This document shows positions 19,171 through 31,608 of a DNA stretch of 64,000 bases, piece after piece; positions within the stretch are counted from its first letter, which is position 1; the number at the start of each line of letters is the position of its first letter. Source of the DNA: Tranzscheliella williamsii (Eukaryota; Basidiomycota; Ustilaginomycetes; Ustilaginales; Ustilaginaceae); NCBI GenBank assembly GCA_023212725.1, contig JALBYF010000003.1, forward strand, positions 186,001-250,000. Direction: 5' to 3'. Below the pieces are notes generated by a model, which worked only from the letters and a program-made list of their open reading frames with translations, made no database searches and had not been told where the DNA came from. Both the position numbers and the translations under genes were made by a program.

Positions 19171-20571
19171 ATGTCCTCCCGTGCCAGCCCGGCGGACCAT
19201 ACGTCGGGCGCCGCCTCCACCTCTACCTCTTTCCCCTCGACCTCTTCCACAGCAGCGCCATCGTCGAGCAGCACGAGCCTGAGTGTCGGTAGCAGCAGCA
19301 GTAGCAGTAGCAGCAGGAGCGGTAGCAGTGGCGGCACGAATGCGACGCTGTCCTTCTTGCCGACGCCTGCGCTGGATCATGCGTTCGCAGGCATTGCGGC
19401 GGGTGCGGTTGCGACGGTGTGTATGAACCCGCTTGACCTGATCAAGACCAAGTTCCAGGTCGACACCACGCGGCCGCGCCCGCTCTCGTTTGGGCGTATC
19501 GATGCCTCTGCCTTAGCCGCGTTCGATGGCAAAGGCAAAGCGCGCGCCGTGGACGCTTTGGGCCCTGCTCACCGTGGTCCCCCCAGCTGGCGGTACTATG
19601 CGCTCGGCGGCAAGGTGGGTCAGGACATCGTCGGTTCCCTGCAAGAGATCGTCAAGACCGACGGTTGGAGGGGCCTCTACCGTGGCCTCAGCCCGAACGT
19701 CGTCGGCAACTCGGCCTCCTGGGGCTTCTACTTCCTGTGGTATACCATGATCAAGGAACACATGTCCGCCTCGGAAAAAAACCGCGCGATCGACCCGGCA
19801 ACGGGCGAACCCACCAAGCTATCGGCAGCACAGCATCTCCTCGCAGCCTCAGAGAGCGGCGCCATCACCGCGCTGATGACCAACCCGATCTGGGTGGTCA
19901 AAACCAGGATGTTCACCACGCCCAGGTCCGCCCTCCCGGCACCGTCCTACACAGCAACAGCGGCAGGAGTGGCGAGAGCAACGTCTTCACGACCGCCACC
20001 AGAGGTGTATCGCGGGCTGTGGCACGGTCTTACTTCGATCTATCGGAACGAGGGTGTAAGGGGGCTGTACAAGGGCGCCGGGCTGGCTCTGTTCGGGGTG
20101 TCGAACGGCGCGATCCAGTTTATGGCGTACGAAGAGCTGAAAAAGTGGCGGACGGGCAAAGCGGCGCGGCGGCGGCAAGCGGAGGCGGGCGGGGAGGCGA
20201 GGGCGCTGGACACGTCGTCGATCAAGCTGGCGAATCTGGAGTATATTGTCATGTCGGGCGTCTCCAAGGTGGCGGCGATCCTGCTCACCTATCCGTACCA
20301 GGTGGTGCGGTCGCGCATCCAGAACCACGCGACGGCGCACGTCTACCCCACCATCCCCGCCTGCATCCGCCTCACATATACCCAGGAGGGCGTCCGCGCG
20401 TTCTACAAGGGCCTCGTCCCCAACCTCTTCCGCATCCTCCCCGGCACCTGCGTCACCTTTGTCGTCTACGAAAACGTCTCCTGGGCCCTCCGCCGCCTCG
20501 CCCACCGCCGCCACTTCGACCGCCATCCCCCCACCGCTGCACAGCACAACGCCGTCCAAACACAGTCCTAA
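19171..20571 (+). CDS. FLX1: Mitochondrial carrier, FAD/folate (Flx1/SLC25A32) type
   Basis: This inner-membrane solute carrier has 466 residues and three Mito_carr repeats. The signature motifs are MNPLDLIKTKFQ, TNPIWVVKTRMF and TYPYQVVRSRIQ, each at the end of an odd transmembrane helix. The segment NSASWGFYFLWY and the TNPIWVVKTRM motif are typical of the Flx1/SLC25A32 branch that moves FAD (or folate) into mitochondria; a pyrimidine nucleotide carrier is the main alternative. Unusual parts are a Ser/Thr-rich N-terminal extension of about 65 residues with a polyserine run, and insertions in the first and second matrix loops. The length thus exceeds the usual 300-330 residues. No introns are needed. 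Codon third positions are G-rich around 20040-20320 and C-rich from about 20340 to the stop. Confidence 0.88.
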   Translation: MSSRASPADHTSGAASTSTSFPSTSSTAAPSSSSTSLSVGSSSSSSSSRSGSSGGTNATLSFLPTPALDHAFAGIAAGAVATVCMNPLDLIKTKFQVDTTRPRPLSFGRIDASALAAFDGKGKARAVDALGPAHRGPPSWRYYALGGKVGQDIVGSLQEIVKTDGWRGLYRGLSPNVVGNSASWGFYFLWYTMIKEHMSASEKNRAIDPATGEPTKLSAAQHLLAASESGAITALMTNPIWVVKTRMFTTPRSALPAPSYTATAAGVARATSSRPPPEVYRGLWHGLTSIYRNEGVRGLYKGAGLALFGVSNGAIQFMAYEELKKWRTGKAARRRQAEAGGEARALDTSSIKLANLEYIVMSGVSKVAAILLTYPYQVVRSRIQNHATAHVYPTIPACIRLTYTQEGVRAFYKGLVPNLFRILPGTCVTFVVYENVSWALRRLAHRRHFDRHPPTAAQHNAVQTQS

Positions 20572-21321
20572 GCAGCCCCACCAACACTGCACCCCTCCCA
20601 CCCTGCATCGCCATAGACCCTTGCCTACAATGCAGTGCTTTTGCCCGCTTGCCTATCCCGATCACCGTGTCTGCTGCCCGCCTGCAGCCCATCCATACCG
20701 CATGCCGACAGACGTTGGTTGTTGAGTGACCCACACGCGAGTGCAGATGGGCAGGTCTTGGCGGCTCGGTGGGGCACTTGCTCGGGGAAAGGCGGATGTT
20801 AAGTCACGCGCTCGCTGGCCTGCACGCTTGCCGCGATACCCGTTGTACCCGTTGAGCGACGGTGGCACCAGCGGGACGTAGCACGGCGGAGAGCGTGCTT
20901 GGCAACGGCGGACAGACAAGGCTGGTGCGAGCGAGCGAAGCGGTGCCACAACATTGAGAGTGGCTGTAATGCTGCTCTTGCGATTAGCGCATCGCTGCTT
21001 CGTAATGCGCGTGCACGCGGGGCTTGTCCGCGTGGGGCTGACGTCCGAGGCCCATCTCCGTCTGGTCTGCCTGCATGGTGCCGTCTCGGTCTCGGTCCCG
21101 CTGTGGGGCTGCCCCGCCAGGACGCCACTTGGACTAGCCGGCCAGCCGTGTGTGGACGGCGCAGGGTATAAAGCGCGCAAGCCTCTTCTGCTTCCCTCCC
21201 CATCGCAGTGAACGGCTATCCTCTGCATCGAGCTGCTCTGCTTCTCAAGGCCAGGTCGAGCTCTGGTGCACCGTTTCTCAGCGCTTGCTACTACGAGTGC
21301 AGCTGTATTGATCGAGACGGG
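20572..21321. other. Intergenic stretch upstream of the dioxygenase gene
   Basis: No gene is supported in these 750 bases. The right part holds the dioxygenase promoter with a TATAAAG box at 21167-21173. Confidence 0.5.
21167..21173 (+). promoter_or_regulatory. TATA box of the dioxygenase gene
   Basis: TATAAAG on the plus strand, about 150 bases before the proposed start codon, in a G+C-rich surrounding. It is the clearest core promoter match in the window. Confidence 0.55.
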
Positions 21322-22269
21322 ATGGCGAACGACGGGCGGAGCGATGCGGTGGATGCGTATACGGCGGCGTGCCAGGCGGTGTCGGGGCCGGGGGCGGATG
21401 CGCGGGGGAAGGAGGTGCTGGATGCGCTGATGAAGCACCTGCATGCGTTTGCGCGCGAGGTGTCGCTGACCACGAGCGAGTGGCTGGCGGCGTGCGAGCT
21501 GCTGATCCGGAGCGGCCAGATGTCGGACGACAAGCGCAACGAGATGATCCTCATCTCGGACGTGCTCGGCCTCGAGAGCCTGCTGGACACCATCGAGCAC
21601 GACAAAGCCAAGGCCAAAGCCAAAGCGGCAACGGCGGAGACGGCAGGGGGAGGAGAGGCGACGGCGAGTGCGATTCTGGGGCCCTTCTACCGGCGCGGTG
21701 CGCCCGAGTATGACAATGGCGCCGACATTGTGCTGGACCACGGCATTGTCTCGGCCGCAGGCGTGCGCGGGCAGACGTGCTACATGGCCGGCCGCGTAAC
21801 GGACAGCACCACCGGCGCGCCCATCGCCCACGCCCGCATCGACGTCTGGCACACCGGCCCCAACGGCCTCTACGAACAGCAGGACCCCAACCAACCCGAC
21901 TTCAACTACCGCGGCAAGTTTACCACCGATCAAAACGGCAACTACGCCCTGCGCTGCCTCCGCCCCACCGCCTACCCCATCCCCTACGACGGCGGCGCCG
22001 GCGAGATCCTCAAGCTGCTCGACCGCTCGCCCATGCGCCCCGCCCACATCCACCTCCTCGTCCACGCCCCCGCCTACAAGCAGCTCATCACCCAAGTCTT
22101 CGACGCCGACTGCCCCTACCTCGGCGCCGACGCCGTCTTCGCCGACAAGACCGACCTCGCCGTCCACTTCCGCCCCCCCACCTCCACCCAGGCTAAGCAC
22201 TTCGCCACCGACACCGAGCTGCAGTACGACATCCGCCTCGTCCCCGACGCACCCGCCCCCGCCAGCTGA
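21322..22269 (+). CDS. Intradiol ring-cleavage dioxygenase (catechol / hydroxyquinol 1,2-dioxygenase type)
   Basis: This non-haem Fe(III) enzyme splits the aromatic ring between two neighbouring hydroxyl groups, feeding the 3-oxoadipate route. The 315-residue length fits the catechol 1,2-dioxygenase family. An N-terminal helical dimerisation region (1-110) precedes the catalytic beta-sandwich, which starts at LGPFYRRGAP. The four metal ligands are visible: Tyr184 (GLYEQQ), Tyr218 (YPIPYDG), His242 and His244 (RPAHIH). Their spacing of 34-24-2 is close to that of bacterial catechol dioxygenases. I start at MANDGRS; the frame is open 38 codons upstream without an ATG. Whether catechol or hydroxyquinol is preferred cannot be read from the sequence. 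No other aromatic-degradation gene is nearby. Third-position usage changes from G to C near 21790. Confidence 0.9.
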   Translation: MANDGRSDAVDAYTAACQAVSGPGADARGKEVLDALMKHLHAFAREVSLTTSEWLAACELLIRSGQMSDDKRNEMILISDVLGLESLLDTIEHDKAKAKAKAATAETAGGGEATASAILGPFYRRGAPEYDNGADIVLDHGIVSAAGVRGQTCYMAGRVTDSTTGAPIAHARIDVWHTGPNGLYEQQDPNQPDFNYRGKFTTDQNGNYALRCLRPTAYPIPYDGGAGEILKLLDRSPMRPAHIHLLVHAPAYKQLITQVFDADCPYLGADAVFADKTDLAVHFRPPTSTQAKHFATDTELQYDIRLVPDAPAPAS

Positions 22270-22671
22270 CCGTCGCGCTCGCTCTGTTCGCCGGTATCCC
22301 TCGCCCTGATCGCCATTCGCCACTTGTCACACCCTTCCTCCGCTGCGTGTCCTGCTGTGTATGGCAGTGTGCTGTGTCGCTGCCAAAGGCAATGGTGATC
22401 CGGAGGTGTGAGTGTCAAGCCTTGCCGGCCTAACAGTTGTCCTTGCGGTTCGCTCTGTTAGATCGGAAGCGACCTTCACGTGACGTGGAAATCCGGCTTT
22501 CCTCTGCGCTGGGCCAAGCTACTACGCTTGCACTACGACCACCACCAGCACGAACATCACTACAGGTTTGCCCGCAGCAGCAGCACGGGCAGTGGTCACG
22601 GCAGTCAGGGCGGTCACGGCGGTTAGGGCAGTCAGGGCGATTGGTGCGGTAAGGTGGGGACGGGGGTGAGG
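22270..22671. other. Intergenic stretch with short G-rich repeat
   Basis: This 402-base spacer separates two + strand genes. Its end carries short imperfect repeats (see 22594-22639). No gene is seen. Confidence 0.5.
22594..22639. repeat. Imperfect 9-bp repeat, about five copies
   Basis: Units of the type GGTCACGGC, AGTCAGGGC and GGTTAGGGC follow one another just before the snRNP gene. It is probably leader sequence of that gene. Confidence 0.6.
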
Positions 22672-23079
22672 ATGGCGACGACGCAGACGCTGTACGTGCA
22701 GAATGTGGCGGGGGGGGTGAAGAAGGGGGAGGTGCGGCGGCAGTTGGTGGCGCTGTGCGGGACGTATGGGCGCGTGGTGGATGTGGTGGCGACGCGCGCG
22801 CCGGGGATGCGCGGCCAGGCGTTCGTCGCGTTCGCCGACGCCCCCGCCGCCGCCGCCGCCCGCACCGCCCTCAACGGCTTCCCCTTCTACGGCCGCCCCC
22901 TCCGCATCCACTACGCACGCTCCCCCGCTCGCGCCCTCGCCCTCAACACACCCCACCTCAAACACTCCACACCCCCCCCATCCCACGACATCGAAGACAA
23001 GGACACAGACTCAGACCACGACACCGACACCGACATCCCCCGAAAACGCACCAAACTCGACCCACCCAACGAAGTCTAA
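22672..23079 (+). CDS. MSL1: U2B''/U1A-type snRNP protein (single RRM)
   Basis: This 135-residue protein is a spliceosomal RNA-binding protein of the U1A/U2B'' family. One RRM fills residues 1-85. RNP2 is LYVQNV, RNP1 is MRGQAFVAF, and the family-typical GFPFYGRPLRIHYA follows. The conserved ELKRSL-like helix appears as EVRRQLVALCGTYGRVVDVVA. After the RRM is a disordered tail rich in Asp and Thr that ends in a basic RKRTK patch. There is no second RRM, which fits yeast Msl1 and argues against metazoan U1A/SNF. The start is the ATG at 22672. In fungi this protein usually binds U2 snRNA stem-loop IV with U2A'. Confidence 0.85.
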   Translation: MATTQTLYVQNVAGGVKKGEVRRQLVALCGTYGRVVDVVATRAPGMRGQAFVAFADAPAAAAARTALNGFPFYGRPLRIHYARSPARALALNTPHLKHSTPPPSHDIEDKDTDSDHDTDTDIPRKRTKLDPPNEV

Positions 23080-23308
23080 CCCGGCCATCCCCCCGCAAAC
23101 ACCCCCCCCCTGCGGCGCACCCGCTTCCCTGGACTTCTAGCCCGAGCCGCATCTGAACCTCACAACGAAAAACCCGCACCTGGGACTTTGGCTTCGAATC
23201 TGCAAACATGTCTGTGTAAGGAGGGTAATGGCAGCGCGAGGATGTATGGACATGCGGAGGGGATGCTGGCATAAGCGGCACAGGGCGCGGGAGCGGTACC
23301 ACGGCGGA

Positions 23309-25270
23309 TCAGTGGTCGATGATGGCGAGGTTGCCCGAGATCAGCTTGTTCTCCAGCACCGAGCCCTCGGGGATCTCGATCTTGTTGCCCTCGTTGGCGA
23401 CGATAATGACGGTGCCGCGGAGCGTGATGTTGCGGCCAAAGACAACGTCGCCCTGGACGGTGAGGTGGTCCAGCTCGATCATCTCGGGAATCGACTTGAA
23501 GCGCTTCTGGAACGAGGCGACCTTCTTGAACGTGTCGCCGAGCTTGACTACGGGCGTCTGCGAGAACATGCGCCCCGGGTTCATGACCAGCTTGCCGTGC
23601 TCCAGCGAGTAGAGGTCCGAGGTGATCAGCAGCAGGTCCGAACACGACTTGACGGGCAAGAATCGCGATCGCGGCACGTTGACGCCCTTGGCGCCGCGGA
23701 AGTGCTTGATTGCCGCACCGACGGCGGTCTCGAGCTGGATAACAGCCTCGCCCGAGTCGAGCGCCTTGTTGTTGACAATAATCTCCAGATCCAGCTCCTC
23801 GTTGTCCAGAACCCGCTTGACGGCTCGGAGGTTCAGCCAGAGGTTGTTGGTGTTGAAGATCTTGAACTTCTTGATCGACTTGAAGTCCTCTACGTGCTCC
23901 GAAGGCACCTGGGCAATCTCCAGCAGGCGGATAGTGCCCTCGTAGTCGATCAGCGTACCGCCCTTGACATCCGCCTTGGTCTTGTCGGTCACCTCCGAGA
24001 TAAACTCGGCCTGCGTGTCAATCATGTGCTGGTAGATGTTCAGGTCGACGTCGGCGCCGAGGTTGTCGACGTTGGAAACAAAGAGATACTCCTTTCCGGC
24101 CGAAATCAGACGGTCCAGAAGACCCGAGTTGTTCATGGCATCGAAGAGATCTCCGTGCCCCGGGGGATACCAGAGATTCTTGTTGTCGGTAGCGGCGCGA
24201 GGACAGGGAAGGAGCGACTCCTTGCTGACTCGCGGGTATCGCGACTGGTTGAAGGTGAGGATCTCGACATTGTGGTTGGCGTACTTCTGGATGACCCGGG
24301 CCGTGTCGTCATCCGTGTTGAACGAGTTCATCAGGATAAAGGGCACGTTGACGTTGTGGGAGCTGTTCAGATGCTCGATCTGTCGGACCGAGAGGTCGAG
24401 GAAGGTCATGCCTTCTCGAACCTCGATGACGGATTTGGGGCCGGTGCAGCCCATCGTGGTTCCCAGACCACCATTGAGCTTGAGCACGGCAAGCTTGTTG
24501 AGGATCGAAGGGTCTGAGGCCTTTCGCAGCTCTGCGTAGGGAGTAATCTGCTCGGGAGACGGGGGCTGGATCTTCTCCCAAACGCTGTGGGAAATCAAGA
24601 GACAAGGGATAACAGAGCAGGGCCTCTTTGGTCAGCAAAAATCTCCTTTCACCTACAGGAGCACCGTCCTTCTCGATCCATGCCTTGCCAAACTTACAGT
24701 TTCTCGCCCTTGGCCTTTTCGGAGAGATATCGGTTGAAGAGGTTGAAAAAGTTGTACATTTCCGCCTCGAAAGCCTGTGGACAGAGAGTGACGGGTGGGC
24801 AGCAAGTCGACATCCATCAAACCGGTTCAATGGTCAGTTTCGGCAGCCAGGGCGTCTCTTTCTTTGGCATGGGAAGAAGGAGGATGGGCACTGCACCATC
24901 CGCACAAAGGCGGCGGCATTGACGTCCTACGCGCTTGCACAAAGAACCTAGGCGAGCATTCGTGGTGGGAGAGGGGGAAAGGGCACCTACCTTGCGGACG
25001 GCAGCATCGTCGATGCCGGAGACGAGCGCGTTGAGCTCGTTGCGCATCGCCTTGGCGGCTACGCCGGTGGTGGCAGATTTGAAGTCCTGTGCCGTCGGAG
25101 AAGCGGGGGCGTGTCAGCAGTGAGCGCAGTAGGAACGGCAGCGCACGCAGCGCGGTGAGACTTAGCGCGGTGAGACTTACGATGTGCGAGGCGCCGCGTG
25201 TCCGGGACGCCTTGATCTGCGGCCCCTGCTGCGGGGTCGAGAGATGGCTGTCTTTGTCGTCGGAAGACAT
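23309..25270 (-). CDS. UGP1: UTP-glucose-1-phosphate uridylyltransferase
   Basis: The enzyme makes UDP-glucose from UTP and glucose-1-phosphate in the cytosol, for glycogen, trehalose, glycolipids and cell-wall glucans. Four exons (25270-25181, 25086-24991, 24774-24698, 24584-23309) with GTAAGT/GTAGGT donors join in phase to 512 residues, the family's normal length. The nucleotide-binding motif [16 protein letters not shown] starts near residue 124. The middle keeps [25 protein letters not shown] and the substrate-binding NTNNLWLNL. The C-terminal left-handed beta-helix ends [16 protein letters not shown]. The N-terminal 60 residues, spread over exons 1 and 2, are hydrophilic and likely regulatory. 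Introns are 94, 216 and 113 bases. It is the most intron-rich gene fully resolved here besides PCH2. Confidence 0.95.
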
Positions 25271-26204
25271 GGTGAACTGACAGACTCCGCAAGAAACAAG
25301 GTACGGCGATGGCTGGTTGGTTGGATGGAGTGCAAGAGAGAGGAGCCAAGGAACGGTGGAGCGGTGGGGAGGTGGAGATGGGGAGGAATGGCTATACGCC
25401 GGTGCGCAAGTGTGAGGCGTGGGACTGCGAATTGGGACGAGGCCGTGTGGTGCTCTGTGCGCTTGCCCGGCCAGAAGAATGAAATCATGAATTCAGAGCC
25501 AAACCGAAAACCAGCGCAGCGACACAGAGGAACAGATCGAGCTAACAAAGTCTATGAGGGTTTGCCTGCAAACCATTTCGAAATAGCGAATGTGAAATGC
25601 AGACGGGCGCATTCACTATGCGTCGAGCTAGAGTGGGTCTTGGGTCAATTCTGAAGTCGCCGTAAGCCGCGTCGACATTGACTCCCAAGTCCAGCACAGG
25701 CACACGCTCTAACTGCGAGCCAGAACGTCGTGCTGTGAGGTAAAAGCAACTGTGCGCGCTAGGTGGACAGTTCACCGGCGAAGCAAAGGGCCTCACCGAA
25801 TGGTTCTATTTGCCTTTCGAACGTGGGCCTGCCAGAGTACAAAGCAGCGAGAAAAATGGAATCGCAAAATGGCCAGTCTTGCGTCACTGTGTTGAACTGA
25901 ATCTGTTGAGCTGAATCATACCGATTTGCCGTCGCCACACTTGACCGGCCGATTGCGCGCGCGCCGCCAAAAGTGGGCGTCATTGCAAGCACAGTCGGAT
26001 GGAGCAGAGGAGCGCAACGGGCGACACGCGTGTCGAGACGCGCTACTGTGCCCCTGCATCGGTGCGAGCCAACAGAGCTTGCCACGGCGGGGTCAGGTTT
26101 GGGAAGCGCACCAAGTCAGACCAGAACAAGCTTCCGTGTAAAGACGACGCGGAGTGATAAGGACGAGCTACTAGTGAAAGGCAGGCTAGAGCGGCAGGTT
26201 ACGC
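25271..26204. other. Upstream region of UGP1
   Basis: These 934 bases lie between the UGP1 start and the stop of the next minus-strand gene. No gene is supported; it should hold the UGP1 promoter. Confidence 0.5.
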
Positions 26205-27554
26205 CTACGGGCTTGGGGTGGCGAGGCCGGCTTGGACATGCTCCAGCGAGGCGTCCGACTCGGGCTCGCTCAGCTCGGCCCAGCTTTCGCCGGCATCGCT
26301 CTCGTGCGAACGCGCTCCGCCGATTCCGCGGGCACGATCAGGCAGAGACACCATCTGCCCATCCGACCAGACCGGGCTGGGCGGCCCTTGCAGTTGCGAC
26401 CAGCCGTCCGCCAGGTCGCCTCCACTGCTGCTCCGGCCATCACTGACAGCCTCAAAATCGGACCCGTCAGCGCTGTTCGCACCCTCATCCGCCCACTGCC
26501 ATGGGGATGGATCCAGGGCCGGGCTGGATTCCCTCGACCGTTCCGCACCCTCTACTCCTCCACCGTCGGCAGCTGGTTGGCTACTCCTCAGATGCGATGA
26601 CAGGTGTTGGTCCGTAAGCGTCTGTGATAGGCCGCTGGTGTCCAACACAGGCAACCCGTCGTCGTCTGTGTCGCTGTTGCCAGCTTGTTCGCCGAAAAGA
26701 CTGCCGGTACTAACGAAGGCCTCGTCGTTCGCCGGATCGAGTGGAGAGGAGTCCGCCGTTGTCGGCGACGAGCTGCGCACGTGGAAGGCCGTTTGCCAGG
26801 ATGAGGTGGTCTGGTCCGTCAGATCGGCGAAAGGGTCGGAGGCCGCATTCCCATCAACGGCCACAGCCTCGCTCGCGTGGAAGGAAAGCCCGAGCAATTC
26901 ACCGCACGTCTCGTCGTGGCGGGACTTGGAGTCGCCATCGATGTGCGTTTGTTCTTCAACTGGCAAACTGCCAGAAGCAGGCGCAACCGGCAAAAGGGAC
27001 TTGTCGGCGGCGACGGGGGAAGCATCTCCCAGGGTGTGGTGGGGCTGTTCGGGCGAGATGGGTCGGAGCCCGCCGTGCTGCGGTGCGCCAATGCTGGGTG
27101 CCTCGCCCTGATACCGACGTCTCCGGAGTGCTTGGGAGGTGGCGTTGCTCCGCATCTGCGAGCTCATGGCAGACCTGACGCGATCCTGGTAGGCCGAGAC
27201 CTCTCTCTCGTGCATCTCGAACTCGATGCGCGCGCGCCTGCTGCTGTCGCGGCCACCCTCCGCGCCGTTGGGATCTTCACCGCTGCGCCGACGAAAAGCG
27301 CTGAGTTCGTCGTCGCTCAGCCATGCGACGCCGCTTCTTCGACGCCCTGAGCGCAGAGAGCGGAAATCGTCTTGGATCTCTGTCACCGCTTGCTCCAGCT
27401 CGCAGCGCAGCTTGAGCCACTCGGAGCGCAGGCCGTGGACGACACCCTGCGGCCAGTTCTCCTCGCGCCACGGCTTGAAGACCGCCACCTCAAAAGCCAC
27501 CGCTGCGCCCACCCCCGCAGAAGCGGCCGCTGTGATCACCAGCGGATGCACCAT
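26205..27554 (-). CDS. N-terminally membrane-anchored protein of unknown function
   Basis: The 449-residue protein begins with a short hydrophobic Ala/Val-rich segment (residues 3-24) followed by KPWREENWP, a typical signal anchor with the rest on the cytosolic or matrix side. Residues 35-150 are rich in Arg and Glu and probably helical (LRSEWLKLRCELEQAVTEIQ, then RARIEFEMHEREVSAYQDRV). From 190 on it is a long disordered acidic Ser/Asp/Gly-rich region. The Trp-containing motifs WADEG, GWSQLQ and SWAELSE could be short interaction motifs. I do not recognise the family. I start at MVHPLVI (27554); 21 upstream codons are open but lack an ATG. Confidence 0.65.
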   Translation of the reverse strand: MVHPLVITAAASAGVGAAVAFEVAVFKPWREENWPQGVVHGLRSEWLKLRCELEQAVTEIQDDFRSLRSGRRRSGVAWLSDDELSAFRRRSGEDPNGAEGGRDSSRRARIEFEMHEREVSAYQDRVRSAMSSQMRSNATSQALRRRRYQGEAPSIGAPQHGGLRPISPEQPHHTLGDASPVAADKSLLPVAPASGSLPVEEQTHIDGDSKSRHDETCGELLGLSFHASEAVAVDGNAASDPFADLTDQTTSSWQTAFHVRSSSPTTADSSPLDPANDEAFVSTGSLFGEQAGNSDTDDDGLPVLDTSGLSQTLTDQHLSSHLRSSQPAADGGGVEGAERSRESSPALDPSPWQWADEGANSADGSDFEAVSDGRSSSGGDLADGWSQLQGPPSPVWSDGQMVSLPDRARGIGGARSHESDAGESWAELSEPESDASLEHVQAGLATPSP

Positions 27555-28194
27555 GCTGTTATGGTAGGAGGGCGGCGAGCAGCTGATGGATGGTAGCTTG
27601 TCACGCCACCCACGCACAGACTTTTTTGCTTGGGCGAGGGGTCTCTAGCAGGCCATGCTTGTTGCGGCAAATCCACTTTTCACGGATATGCACTCACCGA
27701 ACGGACCTATCGTCGATGCGTCGATGTGATTGGCTTGTGCGAAGGGATCGATGCTCTAGGCCGGGACCAGAGAGGCAGGATATGGGACTCTAATGTCAGG
27801 AGCTCAGTTTCGGCGCTGATGAACCCAGAGGTCGACTTTTGGCTGTGCAGCTGTGGAGAAGGACCCTGCATCAGCTAATGCAGTTTCAGCGTGCTCAAGC
27901 CCGCTTAACTGGGTGTTAGATTCAAACCCCACCACATCGATAGGGGTTAGCGCCGGCCAAAATGGTCCCCTTGGAAAAGCCTTATCCGCCCTCTTCCCCA
28001 AGTCTAGTACAGAAGCGCTTCACTATGCTACCCGTGCTAGCGCCTGTACTTGTCCATACCGCCTTCTGGATTTGCTCGGTCATATCTTTGGCTTTGTCTG
28101 CTTATCTTGGCCACGCAGTAGCTGCTCATTTTTATGCACACACTCTGGTAGTCGTTTTGCAGATTTGGGGATGGCGCGACGAGAAGCGCTAACT
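27555..28194. other. Intergenic stretch
   Basis: 640 bases between two minus-strand genes with no supported gene. A T-arm-like word near 27930 does not form a tRNA. Confidence 0.5.
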
Positions 28195-29272
28195 CTATTT
28201 CTTCCATAGACCCATGAGCTCCTTCTGAAGATCCTTGGCCTTGCGCTCTTTCTCGAGGCTCTGTGTGCTGCGCAGTTGGCCGACGACGTCTCTCGTTTTT
28301 CCAAAGTAGACCTCCTGCAGCTGGTTGCGCATCTTGGCTTCCATGTCTTCGATCATGCGGCCGATGTTGGGCACGTGCGATACAAAGTCCGACAGCGCAT
28401 AGTCGGCCTCGGACTGTCTGGTGAGGCTACCGGCGATCTGTACGGTGCCCACCGTGGTGGTGGCGGGGTTGAGGTCGGACTCGGCGTCGGCGTCGGCCTC
28501 TTCGGTGCCTTGCTCGTTCCTGGTCAGAGCGAGCATGACGGTGGAGGTGAGCTTGTAGCTGGCGCTCGCGCCGGATCCGCCTGAGGCCGACGGCTTTGCG
28601 CCGGTGCCGGCTCTCTCGGTGGCTTCGAAGACGTGGAGCGAGTCCCAGGAGCCGGAGGTGCCGTTGCTGCTGGCATCGCCAATGGCTGTGAAGCGACGGG
28701 CAGAGCGAGTGTGAGCGGATGTGAACCAAGCCGAGCCATGAGGGCGGCTGTCGGGGCAGAAGGGACATACCTTTTTTAAAGAGGACGACGCCCGCAAACG
28801 TAGAGGGCGCCTGGATACCACCCACCGCAGCCCCGGGGAGCGAGCTGGGATCGCTGTCCAGATCCCACAGATAGACACTTGACAACGCGTTCTCATAGTA
28901 CAGCTTGGCATATGTCTCGAACGCGCTGTTGGCCTTTAGCTCGAGAGACCTGAGCGGCGCGCTGGGCCGCGTCCCCGGCTCTTCGCTATCGTCGGTGGAC
29001 GTGTCAGCGGCAGGTTGGATAGGAGGGAAATAGCCGTTCGTCACCCAGGAGCGCCAGCTGTCACCGTCGCGATTGTAGTCGCAGCAGAGGAACTCTCTGC
29101 CGGCGCCTTGCTCTGACGCGTCGACCCTGACCTTGAGCGGCTGATCGACAGAAGAGTAGAGGTCGTCCGCATAGGCTGGGATGAGCTTGACGATGGACTC
29201 CAAGTTCTGCTCCACTTTGGCTGGAGGCAATCGCCGAAGCAGATCGAGCGAGAGATCTAGAGGGTCGGTCAT
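28195..29272 (-). CDS. CAP2: F-actin-capping protein subunit beta
   Basis: This is the beta subunit of the heterodimer that caps barbed ends of actin filaments. Two exons (29272-28771 and 28685-28195) are joined by an 85-base GTATGT intron in phase 1, giving 330 residues. The N-terminus MTDPLDLSLDLLRRLPP with LYSSVDQPLKV is diagnostic. The splice restores VVLFKKAIGDAS, matching the family's conserved strand, and GSWDSLHVFE follows. The C-terminal helix, which inserts into the filament groove, is present as EKERKAKDLQKELMGLWKK after MRNQLQEVYFGKTRDVV. It is longer than the 270-290 residue norm because of two Gly/Ser/Asp-rich loop insertions (around residues 110-130 and 190-235). It would act with an alpha subunit encoded elsewhere. 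Confidence 0.93.

Positions 29273-31608
<2,336 letters not shown>

Noticed and set aside
20662..22323. 553-codon minus-strand frame across the dioxygenase
   Set aside because: It covers both the dioxygenase and its promoter, and its translation is low-complexity without motifs.
23228..24517. 429-codon plus-strand frame opposite UGP1
   Set aside because: UGP1 is certain on the other strand; this frame is its complement in shadow.
27900..27945. T-arm-like word near GATTCAAACC
   Set aside because: No matching D arm, anticodon arm or acceptor stem.
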